Source of the DNA: Aphelocoma coerulescens
Lineage: Eukaryota; Chordata; Aves; Passeriformes; Corvidae
Assembly: GCF_041296385.1 (NCBI RefSeq)
Contig: NC_091016.1
Coordinates: 18,637,497 to 18,701,496 of the forward strand
Length of the DNA stretch: 64,000 nucleotides
Direction of reading: 5' to 3'
Shown here: positions 1-13,781 of the stretch, one piece after another
Layout of the letters: each line of letters starts with the position of its first letter
Numbering within the stretch: the stretch's first letter is position 1
Notes under the pieces: model-generated
What the model was told of the DNA's origin: nothing
The model's database searches: none
The model's input: only the letters and a program-made list of their open reading frames with translations
Program-made: the position numbers and the translations under genes

Positions 1-746
1 CAAATGAAATCTTATTACTAAAACAGAAACTTCAGTCAATATGGTTCACAAAAGACAGTTCGATAATCCATACTGGGATGGGTCTCAGGAACATGAAGTT
101 CAATTTCTGGCTCAAAGGCAGTCTAGCTCAATGATCCCAAACAAGCCACTAGAGATACTGCACCCAGTTTCACATCTATGAAACAGGGACAGTATTTTTG
201 TTACAGACAAGGCACTTACCATCACATTCCTGAATCACAAAAAAAACCCCAAAAAAGCACATTGTAAAGACACCATTTTACAAGGCCCATTAAAACCTTA
301 CTAGCTTATGCTTTCAGGGTACAGGGGCCCATCTATGTCCATTTCTCTCTCTACAGAGGCTGATGGAATCAGTGCAGCTTTATTTGCAGGGAAGGGTTGT
401 AACAGGCATCATACTGCAGAACAGTTTGTTCAGAACAACATTTCTAAGAAGAAATGGGGAACAGTTTTCAAAAGCTCCAAAAGCAAATGACCCTGAGTAA
501 GAACCAAGTTAAATATACTCAGACAATGTGTAAGAAACCAAATTTGGGTTCTCCTAGAATTCAGTATTTTCTCTTTCTAACGATATAAAATAATCCTCCT
601 GAAAACCACTATCATATTAATCAATTCAATATAGAATTTTAATATTAACATGCAGGCCTTCAAGGCACTACCGCATCCTTGTCCAAAAGCCTACTGCCTT
701 CTATTCAGCAAAGCAATTTTGTAAGCTTGAGACACAAGCTACTTGT
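1..746. other. Intronic DNA, no gene seen
   Basis: AT-rich unique-looking sequence. Open frames are short (60 codons or less) and show no recognisable domain. No repeat family was identified. Confidence 0.5.
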
Positions 747-787
747 AGTATTAATACTTAAAAACCCCAGTATTAATACTTAAAAAC
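747..787 (+). repeat. 19-bp direct repeat, period 22
   Basis: The 19-mer AGTATTAATACTTAAAAAC occurs at 747-765 and again at 769-787, separated by CCC. Each copy contains the palindrome AGTATTAATACT. This is a small tandem duplication. Confidence 0.9.
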
Positions 788-3700
788 TTTTCATCCTAGT
801 CCTTAAAGTAGCTTTGTAAACCGTATCTGAACAACAATGATACAAAAATGCAGAGACTTATGTTTATGATGTATATATATATGCAGCACACCCCCAGTAA
901 CATCAGGTACAATGGATGAAAGCCTTTAAAAATCTCAGTGGTTCCAAAGTCTGAACTTGGTCTCTTTCTTCTAAAATACTCAGACACCAGGAATCAATTC
1001 TCTACCAGGAATTACATCTGTTCTAACTACAGGAACATCAGCTTATGATTAAGAAAACCCAGCACTGGGTCCAAATAGTAAAGTTGCAGCCATATAACAC
1101 TGAGATTTTCACTTTAGTTAATACTTCTACTTTACATTCATAATAACTTTATTCAAAATATTGAATTATAAAATTAAAATAAAAATTTGTATTACATTTT
1201 AAATACTTCTAAAATGTAATTTAAACAGAAATAAATATATTATTCAAGTTCACAGAGGTTCCCCAAACTTTCAATTAATCTTTAAAATTTAATTCCTTTA
1301 AAAGAAAGGTGTTGCAATAGAAAAAGTGATAAGAAAATGTACTGCCTTACTTGGATAGCCTGAGCTGTGCTACACTAAGTGACTGAATACAAATATTAAT
1401 ACTACTGACAAATACTACTGAACAAATTAAAACAAGCCATTAGAGCCTTTTAACTTGAAAAACAACTGATTGAAAACAAACATGTAGTTCTCAACTTCAA
1501 CATTTTTTGACCATTATAGGCCTGGCTAGAGTACAAGGCACAATTTCTTGCTAACGAGCAACAGCATAGCTGTTTAAACCACAAAGCTCTTCCTCACTTT
1601 ATATTGCAAGGAAAGGCCTGTCATTCTTTAATTATTACATTCTGAAATCTTCCAGGGTTCCCATAGGGACACTGGAAAAATAAACATCACTATAACTACT
1701 TCAGTAAAATAAAGACGACAAAAATAGGTTTGGAGTAGGTTAAATGATTTGTAGTATCAGCATTAGTGGAAAAGTCTGTAAAACCTCCCTCCTCTTTAAC
1801 TTTTTTATCACCTCTAGCAGAGACATCAAGCAGCCAAGATAGTACCCTAGGAAAAAAAAGGGGGGAGGAGAAAAAAAAAAAAAGGAAAGAAAACAAAAAA
1901 TGTAAAGAAGAATTGCCTTAGGAATGTGCTCCAAATAGCTCGTTCCAAAAAAGGTCAATTTGCTTTATCATCAACGTTGTTTGTCTGCTGTGCAAACATC
2001 TGCTGCTCTTGTGGCAACAGCAATGTTAAGTATAGAAAACTTGGCCTGGCCTGGGGTCTTGGAAGGCCTCTCTCCAGACAGCGTTCCATCCATCCAGCTT
2101 TCCAGACTATGAGGTGAACAGGCAGACCTTTTGCAACCAGTCTGGCAGTGTCCTACAAGCCTTACAGAGAGAGCAAACTGTCAGGCCAGGGAATTTCAAA
2201 ACAGTGTGCTCCAAGGGGTCCCTGAAAAGCAGCTTTGCAGGTGCACAGCCCTCATGTACACCCCCATCTCCCTAAACAGAATCAGCACAAAAGTTAACAG
2301 AAAACAACACCCTCTTTTTCAGCAGGAGCTGCCATTTCCTTCGTGGTTGATACCACAGTGACACACTTTCTTTGCAGATTTTTGAGAGCAAGAGGCAGTA
2401 TGGGCATTTCCTTTGGTGCTTCATTCAGCCTACAGAAATACACAGAGGCATAGCTGATTTTTTTTCCACACACATACCCCTTTTCAATGTTGCTAGCCAC
2501 GTGTGATACAGATTAGGGAGCAGCAGTTGGCTGTGCCCAAGAGAACTCTTCCTCCTCCAAACGAGGGGTAAGTGTGGGCAGCCTGTCTGCTGCCTCCTCC
2601 TGCTGATTTTCAACTCAGCAAGAACAGGAAGTTCATTAAAAAAAAACTTTCCAATTTGCCAGTATTTTCTCTGTGGCCACATGATGAAAAGTCATACACA
2701 ATGTTTGTGGAGGAGGCTGCTCTGAAAAATATTCTATGTTATCAATCTCTGTGGAGGAGGTGGAGAGGTAAGACTTGACCTATAAAAACTGTTCTATAAA
2801 AACACTTGGCCACTCCACCTGGTCAGTACTTCCGATCTCATCCTGCCTGGGAAAACTGCACCACCACCCTCTTGGCAAGATTCCTTGCACTTATTCAACC
2901 AATTACCCATGGCAAGAAAAAACAACCTCCCAATTTGCCCCCAGGGCAACCAATGTACTGATGCAGTAAGCTAAGCTGCTTTTTCAAACAAGGTGAACCT
3001 GTCATGACTATTCCTTCAACTTAAGTTTCTATGGGTCTCTCCCCACACTTTATGCTCCAGCCGTTCATTCCATTTATGCTTATAATGCATACAAACAATA
3101 AAATTCTGTAAAAGGAGAACACTACAAGTGTTAGAAATTGAGATTTTTTCCAGTTGAAATTTAACCAGAACTCCATCAGAAGTATCATGTTAAACACATA
3201 GAAAAACACTCAGGAGGACTCTAGCTGCCAAGCCAGGCATGCAGAGGAATATATGTTCTACCCCTGGCCCTGGAAAGCAGGATTTTATTATAATTACAAC
3301 AACCATCCAGCAGAAGAGAGGCAAATCAATGGGCTCTGCAGTAGTGACACTGAGCTTCAACAGTGTGTTTATCATATTTACAGTGGGGAAGCAGTTACCA
3401 GCATTACTTACATCATATTTAATACTAAGGGGGTTATCTCTTAAACTCTTGGAGATAAAAGTCCACCTTCCAAAGAGCTGACACAGGGATGGCAGTGACA
3501 TGGTGGATAGCCCAATACAGTTTAGTATCATGATTACACCAAATGACATCAAAATAGTAAAACAGCTGTATTGGATGCTTTATTAGCAAAGCTGGTTTCA
3601 TGCTCCTGCTCCTCCACTCTCTAGCTCCAAGTTTCTGTCTGCAGAGCTTGGGCAGGGCTAGCCCTGGAATTCAGATTTTCCCAGGCTAACCTGCTGGCAG

Positions 3701-6700
3701 GTTCCTTCTTCTCCCTCACCTGCCAGTGCCCCTTTCCCTCCCCAGCACAGCACTGAAGGAAACCAGGGGTGCTGCAGGCATGGGTTGAAACTGAACCCAA
3801 GTGAGATGAAGATTGTTAAAGAAAGTGCTGCAGACCTGGAGCAGCAATTGGGAATGTGTCCTCACAACTGATTTAAACAGAAAATAAAACGTAACAGGAC
3901 AGTGTTCAGGAATTCCTCTTGGCATCTCACTGTTGCTGTATTTGCTTTTGGATAAACAGGCTGACTAACTCTGCTAAGAGTGAAGACTGTACCCTTGACT
4001 GACAGGCTGCAGTAAGATAACTGTATCCTATTTCCCAAAGGAATTACAAAACATGCTTCCTTAGTGATCCACGTATCCCACAGCAAACCCAGCCTTCTGC
4101 CCACTGCACTGTTCAATGTAAAATGCCATGTCAAGCCAAAGGTATAGAAATTAAAAACTGTATCCATCAGAATTGTCAACAACAATGGTGAAAGCTCATT
4201 CTGAAGGAAATAGTTTGGGAAAGAAAACAACCACCACAGGAAACTAGTAGCTTGCCATTTCAAGACAAAACCCCCTTTGCTTCACTAGCTAAAAGTATTT
4301 ATTAAAATACATACAGAGCTCCCCCATGCAAATGAGAAAAAACACATAATCTTAAGAGATTGTCACTTAACTGAATACCAAAAGGCTCTCTAATTCTTCC
4401 TAGTGCTGTCTTTGCCCCCGCCCCCCCCCCCCAAATTCAACCAACCCAACAAAAAAACCCACCACAAACCCAAAGCAGAATAATATATTGACAGCTCTGT
4501 TTTTTAAAAGCATTCTGCAGTTTCGAAATTTCTGTTAAATTCCTGAAAGGAACTTAACAAGTGTTTCTACTTTACAGGCTCGATTCAAACCTAAAGTATT
4601 TATTTTCCAGTGGCTTCTATCAGCTGTGATTATGAAATGTGTAAACAGCATTTTTGAGTTAAGACAGACCATCACCAAAGCTTTCAAAAGGTGGTGTGAG
4701 AGAAAACTACTCCCAAAATAAACAGTATTTCTCAAAACAAAGGGGAAATCATTGACAATCAGCAAGGCAGAGCTGCTTAAAGTATAATTTGAGAGGAGAT
4801 GGAAAAGAAATCTCTCCTCTCCACCCACCTAAGGTTGGCAGAACAGCCAAGAAAGCTTTGTTGCAGTTTCTGCCAACTCTCTGGAGGAAATTGGGGTGAA
4901 ACACTGTAGTCAACAACGATAGCAGCTGAACCACAGAACATTAGTCAATGCAATGTAAAAAATAAAAGCCACAAATACCCTTCTCAGTTTTAACATTCAA
5001 GATTCAGTTTTCACTCCCTCAGAACATTTTTAACATGTTTTCCCCGATGAACAGTTAAGTGCCAACATCTCTAAGTACAAGTTAAGAATCTGGCTTTTTC
5101 CAGGAATGAGAAGCATGTCCAGAAATTCCTGTACTATGGTATAGAAAGACACAATATTCTGGATCCTACTGTGTTTGCATCAAGGTCAAGTAGAGACCAT
5201 CCAGACATCTTTGGCTACAGCTACCACAAAATATTCTTCAACGGGAACTTTAAAATCAGGGAGAAAAATAAAATATCTTTCCCAAACATATTAGACTAGT
5301 TCTGGTTTTTCCTTCCCCAGACTCAGACGAAAAATAATCCCTGTGTTCACAAAACACCCACTGCAGATCTGGACACTTCCATACCACATCAAGATATGGC
5401 CATTATTTTTTTATATTACCATTCTTTCTCATCCCAAGAATTTCAGTAAACCACCCTATGTTTAAATATTATTGTACTAGCAGCAAAGTAAAATATTGAA
5501 CTTTAATTCATCCTGCTGTGGATTGGAATTCTGAAGCAAGACTTAACTGGCTGTGCTACAAGACTCCTGTTCCACCTATTAAAGAGGGTGGAAATGCTCT
5601 GGGAGCAAACCAAGAGCAGACAGGAAGAAAGTTTTGTGGTATTTAAAAACCCTGAAAGGCTAAAACAAAGGAGAAGGAAGAAGGTGGCCTTACACTTCAT
5701 GAAGCAGAATGCTGCTTCAACTCTGTCCCTCATGCTGTCCCAGAGCTGGAAACAAGTCAATTAAAATCACACTTCCAACAGTCAAGCTTAAACTTCACAT
5801 TCCCCAATATCTGACACATAACTCAATATGCTGGTATTTGACTGCCAAAAAAATTCTGGATGTTTCAGCTGTAAATAAAATCAACCAGACCTGTGTTTAG
5901 AATTACTAACTGATATGAAAAATCAAAATAAACCAGGCATCAAAAATGAATACTTTAAACAGAATTCTTAGTTCTTCAAAGCATAACTTTTTGTTATGTA
6001 AAGAAGATATAACACCTTCTAGTCTGACTAGGCTCTTGAAAAAGAGCTGTATGTGGAACACCGTGTGTTGATGAATATCAGAGAAAAAAAACAAATATTG
6101 TGCAATAAGAGAGCATGTAACCACACTTCAATGAGGGAGGGGGGAAAAAAGAAAAGGGGAAGAAGAATGTGTCAAGTACCAGCACTCCACTCTGAAGACC
6201 AGCTACTGTTATAACCACAACTAAGGCCTGAAATATGTACTCTCTCAAAGCAGTTGTGGAGGTATCAATAATTTTGTCATTTCCTTTGTTCTGCATTTAT
6301 GTTTTTGCACCCTTAATTAAAGAACTGTTCAATACCTATTTGATTTATAATCCAAATAACCCTCTCAGTTAAAAAATAGAAATGAACCCTCTCTAGAAAT
6401 TCTGGTGCACGTTGTACTAAAATAGAAATTTTTTACCAGAAGAAAGCCAGCAATTTTGGTCCACTAACGGAGTCCCATGTCAGCTTCCCAGGTATTTCAG
6501 AGCCTTGCAGAAGTCTCCATTTCGGAAGGTACAGAAAGAAGGATTTTAAGGGATACTGCCTTACACTCCCTTCTCTTGCCCTCCCTTTCACCTCACCTAA
6601 TTAAAAGAAAATACCTATATAAAGCAAATATACTGAGGTCAAACATTTGGTATTTTTTTGCTGATACTGAGAGTCTCATTACATCTTACACGAGCAACTA

Positions 6701-7577
6701 ACATTACAAATTTTTGCTTTTAAGGAGAAAAAAAGCTGTAAAAGCTCTGTAAAACTTAAAGCACTTTTAATCTCTCTTAATTAGTTAAAGGATATGTTCT
6801 AATCCTTGTGAGAAGGGGAGTGAGCAGACTCCACAAACTTTCCTCCCCTGAAATGACTCACTTGTGTAGCCATATATTCTTAGCATACACTTACACTTAG
6901 ACCTTGTCAAAATGCACACCTGTCAAGTCTCATGAAGCACACAAATCATTTGAGTCCTGTCTCTCACTCCTCCACTATGGTGCTTTTCCCCCCAAATTCT
7001 CTGCACATCCCTGCAGACACTTCCCACCAAGCTGCAAGGGCCTCAGAAGGACAGTAATGCAGCCAAACCCAAACGAGCAGGTAAATTCTTCTTCAGGATG
7101 TCACAGGCAGGTGCCCACAGTATGAACATGAACATGTACCAACACATCTTGTTTTTAAGAGCATGGCATAAACCTGCTCATAAGCACTTCATTTATTGTG
7201 GGTTTCACTGACACTTGTTTCTATTTGCATTGCAACACAGCTCAAAAGCCCCAAGCAGAGCTAGAGGACTTGTACAAATGCACACAATTACAATCCTATT
7301 TCTGCCCTTATAGACAATATCTGAAATGAAAATGTTATATAAAGTCCTGCATTCATGACATTAAACTAAATTTCAAATATTAAAGTTAAAATTCAGAAAA
7401 GCAAAACCAACTTCGATATAATGAATGCCAAAGGGAAATATTAAAAACTATACTGAGTAGGAACTTGGTGTTGTGAGAAGGAATTTTGCTTAGATTAAAA
7501 TAAGACTCATCTCCACAACTGCTTTTTATTGAAATTTCGAGTTTCCAGTCAGAAAAGAAGAGGAGGCACCTTTCCTA
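788..7577. other. Intronic DNA, no gene seen
   Basis: AT-rich sequence with scattered A-runs (around 1,870) and a C-rich run at 4,415-4,432 (C5-G-C12). The longest frames are 120 and 133 codons on the minus strand at 3,190-3,552 and 3,862-4,263. Both are Phe/Leu/Cys-rich with no motif and look like chance. No repeat family was recognised. Confidence 0.5.
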
Positions 7578-7581
7578 TGTC

Positions 7582-7623
7582 CACCTGAACATATGTCCAG
7601 GTGGAAATTGCTCCACCTGGACA
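7582..7623. promoter_or_regulatory. Three 16-bp-spaced E-boxes with perfect hairpin
   Basis: CACCTG occurs at 7,582-7,587, CAGGTG at 7,598-7,603 and CACCTG at 7,614-7,619, starting exactly 16 bp apart. The second and third lie in the two arms of a perfect 12-bp inverted repeat (7,594-7,605 and 7,612-7,623) with a 6-nt loop AATTGC. A CATATG E-box at 7,590-7,595 lies between the first and second. CACCTG/CAGGTG is the core bound by ZEB1/2, SNAI and E-protein factors, and ZEB proteins prefer paired sites. Function is inferred only from motif content. Confidence 0.4.
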
Positions 7624-10600
7624 GCTTAAGCTCCTGTTCCACCCATAACTCACACCATTTTAAAGGCCCTCACCCTGTATTATTTGTACTGTAAGGACTG
7701 CCAGCTACTCATTTGTTGCTCCTCATATTTCAAGCTGGGTTATCCAACTGAACATGTATATAATTGTTTGGTTTTTTTGCACTGACACAAGGACAAAAAG
7801 GCTGTAATTCAAAATTAAGTCACGTTTCAAGAACTGCTCTTAGTTTTGTGACATTTCAGGGAATTACGATGTCAACAGCAGCCCTTTATTACACAAACCA
7901 CACTCCTTAAAGGTCTTCAAAGATCCTAGAACTTCAGCACTCTTTCAGAGTTACCTTAAAACTAATGCAATTAAAATAAAAAAATAATTAATCATTTGAA
8001 AGTTCAGTACCATTAGGATGTAAATTGCCCGTAATAAATTTGATTTGGCCCACTTGAGAATAAAGACCATATCATAAAGCTTAAGTACCTGACTGTGCAC
8101 CAGATCCGGCACTCTTATTTCTCAACTACAATCATCTTCACTTTCTTCCTGATTAAGTGATCACTGTAAAATAATGCTGATTAAGATATTTTTATTTTGA
8201 CCGCACTTCACCTCATGGCAATTTTAATCATTTTATCTTCAATGCAGCTGAATCACTAAAACCTGCTGCTTCTGCAAAAAAGATCAACCATCCCCATCAA
8301 TATAAATCAAACTTTCAAGAGAATCTTCATTTTGAAGAAGACAAATACATTTCCCAACACGTGTAACCAACCTACAATAAACATTTTCTGTAAGCGGGAA
8401 GTTCCTACATAAACCACATTTGTCTGTGAGCACACATGCACATGTCAAGAGATTCTTTTTTCATTTGATCCATACCTTCTTTGTATCACCAAGGCTGCAG
8501 TAAAGAGTAATTCTGGAACACAGAGGATGGATCTAATTAATTATGAAACCAAAGAGAAACTTGCACTTATTTTTTAGTAAGTATCTTGGTTCTGGCTTTA
8601 GGCACCCTTAATGCTTATATTACCTGAACATGAAATGTTTTCAAACCACCCTTTCAGGGTATATTGCTTCAAACTGACCCTTTAGAACTCCTAACGAATC
8701 AGGTGAAGGGATTCACTAATGGTGCATCTGAACTGACTTTTGTGCTACTGAGCACGTCACTTATTTCAGAATCCCTGTCAATGACAAGTCAGAAATAAGA
8801 GCGAGCTCAAACCCATGGACTCATACATGCACATATTTGCAAGGCTGAGCCTGAATTAAGAGTCATCTTTGAGTATTTTTATAAGAAGATACAATTATTT
8901 GGTTTTATTTATCAACTTAAGATCAAAAGAGGAGGCAGCAAGTGAAATTAACACTCTTTCTATAAAAGATTGGTTCCGTTTCAAACTATAAACTAACCAA
9001 AAAGAACAATTAGGCTCAATACAAACTGTTCATCTTCAAATTCCAGATATATTTTCAAAATTTTGTAAGCTTTTTTCCCCAAATACAGACAGGAAAGATG
9101 GTCTTACATGAATTTGACATACTGGAGAAGGGATGTTTTGCAAACTGGGATCCAAAATACATAAAACATCCACTGAATTCTGAAAATTCTTTGAATGCTT
9201 TTACCCAAGTTTTATCGCAAAAGTCTTGTTTACTAGAAACTTAAAAGGAAAAGCCATGGCATGATATAGTACACACAAACAAGTTTGAGATAAGTAATGG
9301 GATAATTCAGAAGTTGGGATACATTTTCAGAAGAGTACAGAACAAAAATTCTTTAATTTCTAAAAAATAGCAGCAGCTTTAAGGAGAGAGTCACTAAAGT
9401 TACCTCAATAAATCAACCACACTTCAGAAGAAGGTAACATACAAAAATTTTAGTTAGTGCTTATAATTTTTAAAAATTATCAATCTGGACACTTCATAAA
9501 AATGCTCAAATGGAAACTTCACTCTAGTAAAAACAGATTCCAGGGAATAAGACATTTTGTAACTATAAATCATAATTAAGTCATAAGCAAAATGAATGCT
9601 AGAAATTAATTACTCTTCACTCTGAAATTAGTTTATAGAAGGTTTGTTCTATGAAAAAAGTACTTGCAGGGACGTAAATTCATAGCTCACATTTTTACAA
9701 ATGTCTTGTTCCACATACCACAAAGGAGCAAGTTAAGAAGTAGTTCACAGTAAAATGTAAGCAAACTAATGTTTATTTTTGGCATGGATAATTTATGTTC
9801 CACATGATATGACAAAACCCATTTTGTTAATTATTTCATCATCGTTCCCTGTTCAGCAAGAGTTCTTAGTTGAAACACCTGGTCATGACACCTCTTCTTC
9901 CTCTAGACTTGAGCAACAATTCAATTAGTGAAAGCTTTAACAACAATGTGAAAGATGGTCAAAACTTTCTCTGAATTCTCTGAATTTTTAACACTTTTCC
10001 ATAGGAAGACAGTACCAACATGCTGCTACTGAAAATGAAGCTTAAGCATAATGAAGCAACAAATAAGTATATGGAGTTAGTTATATCTGAAGGTATGGGT
10101 CATACAGTTAACAAACAGGGCTTGTTACTTTTAAACCCTTTTTGGCAAGTGGGTCTAGTCCCAGGTCAAAGCTAGATCACTTCCATTACAACACAGTTGT
10201 GCACTCCCAACCTGTTACAAAAAACATGAGATGTGTAACATCTCCCTTCCCCCAGTCTGAATGCTCGGTGGTTTTTCTGATCTCAAATCCTTAGCAAAGT
10301 GTGGCAGCTCCTGCCCTCATTAACACCTATTTTTAGATTGTTAGTCTGTATTTACTCAGAACTTACCACAAAGCATTCCTATTAGTTTTAGCTTGGTTTC
10401 ACAACATTGCTCATCATCAAAAAAAAAAAAAAAAAAGTTGCTTTTTCAAAATCTCTAGTTATATCTTAGTAAATAAAACTGATTTCTCAAACTAATGTCA
10501 AACATAAGGGGAAAATGAGCATTCAAATGCAATACATGCAAGAATTCCAAATTCATTTCCCCCAACAACTGTGACTGAACTTATCTACAACTGATGCCTT

Positions 10601-13376
10601 TTCATACCTATCTATACATTGCCAACTTTCTACTCTATATTAATATTTCTTTCCACCTAAATCTTTATTTATCATAAAAATGTAATATGCAATTGATTGT
10701 TTGAATACTCTCAGTTTATCTCAAAGTGCATTCAAAAGCCAACTGTACAGTAAAAAACCACACACCTGGAAAACCTGAATTGAATCCGGATATGGTAACT
10801 ACTGTAAGCTGCTTTAGGAATATTCATTCAGAGGAAATGAGCTGCTTATCTAGCTGCCAAAATGGAAAGGACTCCTTCATACAATAAGGTATTTTTGGAT
10901 TATTTTCTTGTTATTTTTTAAATAATGATGGCATATAAATTAGAAATTTTATATCCAGCAGCAAACGGAAGGCTGGTGTTTACAATAGGCATTGTGTACA
11001 CAGTCCATAAAAAGCAAACAAACCAGAAGGGCGGAATGCAGTCCTTACAAAGACCTGTAACAGAGGTGGTATTCACAAACATCTGGGTCTCATCCTCTAG
11101 ATTTACAACTGCTCTCAGACAGATGTGGGTTTATAATTAAATTAATGATTTTGACTAAGCATCATCACCACCACCAAGATCTGTTACACATAAACATACA
11201 TGAATTGCTGTCAGGAAGATGACACAGATTGGAAAGAAGCATCACTCCTGCAGTCACAGCATGTGTGTCTGCATCCAGGCATCCTCATACCTTCTACCCT
11301 TCACCTGACTTGAATCAGATATAACTCAATGGAAGATGTTTCAAAGACAGTTCACCTTTTGCATGCTCTGCAAAGGTAGGTGGGTGGCAGGAGAGACTCC
11401 TAAACCCACACAGCCTACAACAGCACCCCCCTCACTTCCTAATCCCAAGGCAACACCCTGGGAACCAGCCACTGGGGTGGGAGCAGACATCTGCCCACAC
11501 AGGTGCTGTAATTGGGACAAAACCTTTAACTCAGGGACTCCAGTCAAGCACAAGGCACCATTAACAAAAAATCAAATTTTATTACTCACTTCTGCTCATA
11601 AAATTACTTCTGAGGGTTTGTTCTTTTCCTGATTTCTGGTTTGTGCCCCGACTCTTAGTGGAACAAGAAGATACGACTGCATGAACACTGAGTATTCCCT
11701 CAACATCTTTTAGCAAACAGATAAATATACAAATATTTTTGCATGAAGTTTGAGCAAATCCAAAGGTAACAAATTCTGCTTTATTATTTCTTCTGACATA
11801 CAGCTATAGAAAAGATGATTCACAGGAAAGTAAGATCTCACTCTATAAAACTGAGAAATCTTTTTCTAGAAACCTGACATCCCACAGAGTATTTCTCCAA
11901 GGAAAATAATTTAATACACATTAATTTTAGAAGTTACTGCAGTTGGTTTTCAACATGTCTTGGGCCCAAGTCCTCAGAAGAATGCAAACATTTAACTTCT
12001 ATTGAAATCAACAGGACACCTGTGACTGCATAACTGTGAACTCCCATGCAAACTGCCAACTTCAGACAAGACGGAATTACAGAGTTGTGAAATTTACTTG
12101 TGTACACAAGGGCTCATTACAAAGGAAAGGAAAAGAAAGGACACTTCAGAGAATGAGAATCATGTGTTTCCTTGTATACTAGAAAGATGTCCAAGTCCAT
12201 AAAAAGGGATTAATGAATATACACAACACCCTCAACCTCCACACTTCTCTTTTTGTTCGTACTTCATTTCAATCTTTACTTAATTTACACAGAGGGTTAG
12301 ACAAACTACAATGGCAGGGAGCATTTTAATATGATATATCGTCAGAAATGTTCAATATATTTATTTTCTTGCTTTTAAAAAGATTGTGATTGTTTCCTGA
12401 TTTAACAAAACAGGTATTTATATACATTTAACCACAAAGGTCTCACCTTCCAATGCTAATGTAATTTGAACTTTATATATAAAAAGATCATGTATTAGTG
12501 TGAGTTCAGTTGTGTATGTTAACAACTACCACCTCTTCATGTCTTGTTTCTGTAAAGTTACTGGGAGCTAAGTTTAAAATGAAATTACTTTCCTATAGTT
12601 TCTGAGTATTTCCAAGTACATCTCTCGTACCTTTTCACCAAACAAACTTACCCACCTAACTTACAATGAAGTTGTTGGCATCTTCAATATCAAAACTCAT
12701 CCAAAATCAAGCTTTCTCAGATGACTTCTAAAACTCTTGCTAAAGTTCTTTCTACTGGAGTCAGACACTGCATGTTCTAGTCATTATGAGCTTTCCCTAG
12801 CTGGGATTTTTTTGTCCCCTCCCTGTGTTTTCTGCATCAGCCACAGTACAGTGCCTCCCCTCTATGTTTTAATCCACAAAGGACCAATATTCACTGCAGA
12901 GATAAATCTTACTGCTTTCTCCCTTATAAATTTCAAATAATGAACCTCTCAGTACTATTTCAAATGTCAACAGCATCTCTGGCACAACACAACTGCTAAT
13001 TTAAATCAACTACGTCTGTGTGTGAGAAAGAATGGAAAACGCATTTGTTTTAACCCAATACTAGCACTTGATTTAATTCATGCTCAAAGATGGTAGCACC
13101 AATACAATCACTATAAGTATAAAACCTGCAGAGATAAACTTTTCATCTATACTGTGTTAAAGTAGTTCTTTACAAACCTCAGGATAAGTGGATGCCTTTT
13201 CCTTAAAATTCTTCTGGATCTCAAGAAGAATCCAGCTCGAGCTGGAGAAACTGTGACTGTCAGTTACTTGGGTTGCTAGCCATTGAAACAGACAACACTT
13301 GCTTTAGCTTCTCCTCACTCTTACCAGTTGGCAGTACAACTTGCCCAGGCTCCATCTGTTAAGATAAGAGCTACTC
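7624..13376. other. Intronic DNA, no gene seen
   Basis: AT-rich sequence with almost no frames over 60 codons between 7.1 and 10.9 kb. There is an A18 run at 10,419-10,436. Around 11,950-12,020 a segment with TTGAAATCAACAGG faintly resembles an old amniote interspersed repeat, but the match is from memory and weak. The Pro-rich 98-codon frame at 11,336-11,632 has no recognisable domain. Confidence 0.45.
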
Positions 13377-13781
13377 ATGCTGCAGTGTTTTCCCCAGTTA
13401 CAATTATTTTGGAACAAATGTGAATTCAGTATTTGTGAAAGTTACTGGACTGACAGGTACTTGCTGTCTGAAATAAGGGCAGGGCAGGTTTCCCACCATG
13501 CACTGACCAATATGCCAGATCTGAGAGACATTCCTACAGATAAAGGCATTTCAGATTTTTTGGGCTTAACCAAATCACAAATATCTCTGCTGATGCCAAT
13601 AAAAACATTAAATAAACAAGAAAATGCATTAGATACACTTCAGTCAGCAAGAAATTTAATGAAATCTAATGAAATTTACTCCCAAGGGCTTGAGGAAGTA
13701 AGGAAAATAATTTCTGACTCATTAGATATTCTAGTCAAGAACACACAGAGAATGAGCACAGCTCCAGAAGATCTAATATGA
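13377..13781 (+). pseudogene. Orphan protein-like frame with trailing A-run (possible retrocopy or nested exon)
   Basis: An uninterrupted frame of 134 codons lies on the strand opposite CDC42BPA. From Met46 (13,512) onward the composition is very protein-like: rich in Lys, Glu, Leu, Asn, Ser and Ile, with alternating hydrophobic and charged residues suggesting two or three amphipathic helices (for example around ENALDTLQSARNLM and GLEEVRKIISDSLDIL). The first 45 codons look less convincing. A CCAG just before the Asp48-Leu49 codons could be a splice acceptor. An A11 run starts three bases after the stop (13,784-13,794), and AATAAA is at 13,958-13,963. I do not recognise the family. A loose resemblance to C-terminal coiled-coil ends of kinetochore proteins such as CENP-Q is only an impression. 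It could be a processed pseudogene, a terminal exon of a nested gene, or chance. Confidence 0.3.

Noticed and set aside
3862..4263. 133-codon minus-strand frame
   Set aside because: Hydrophobic, Cys/Phe-rich composition typical of antisense AT-rich DNA. No motif, no initiation or splice context.
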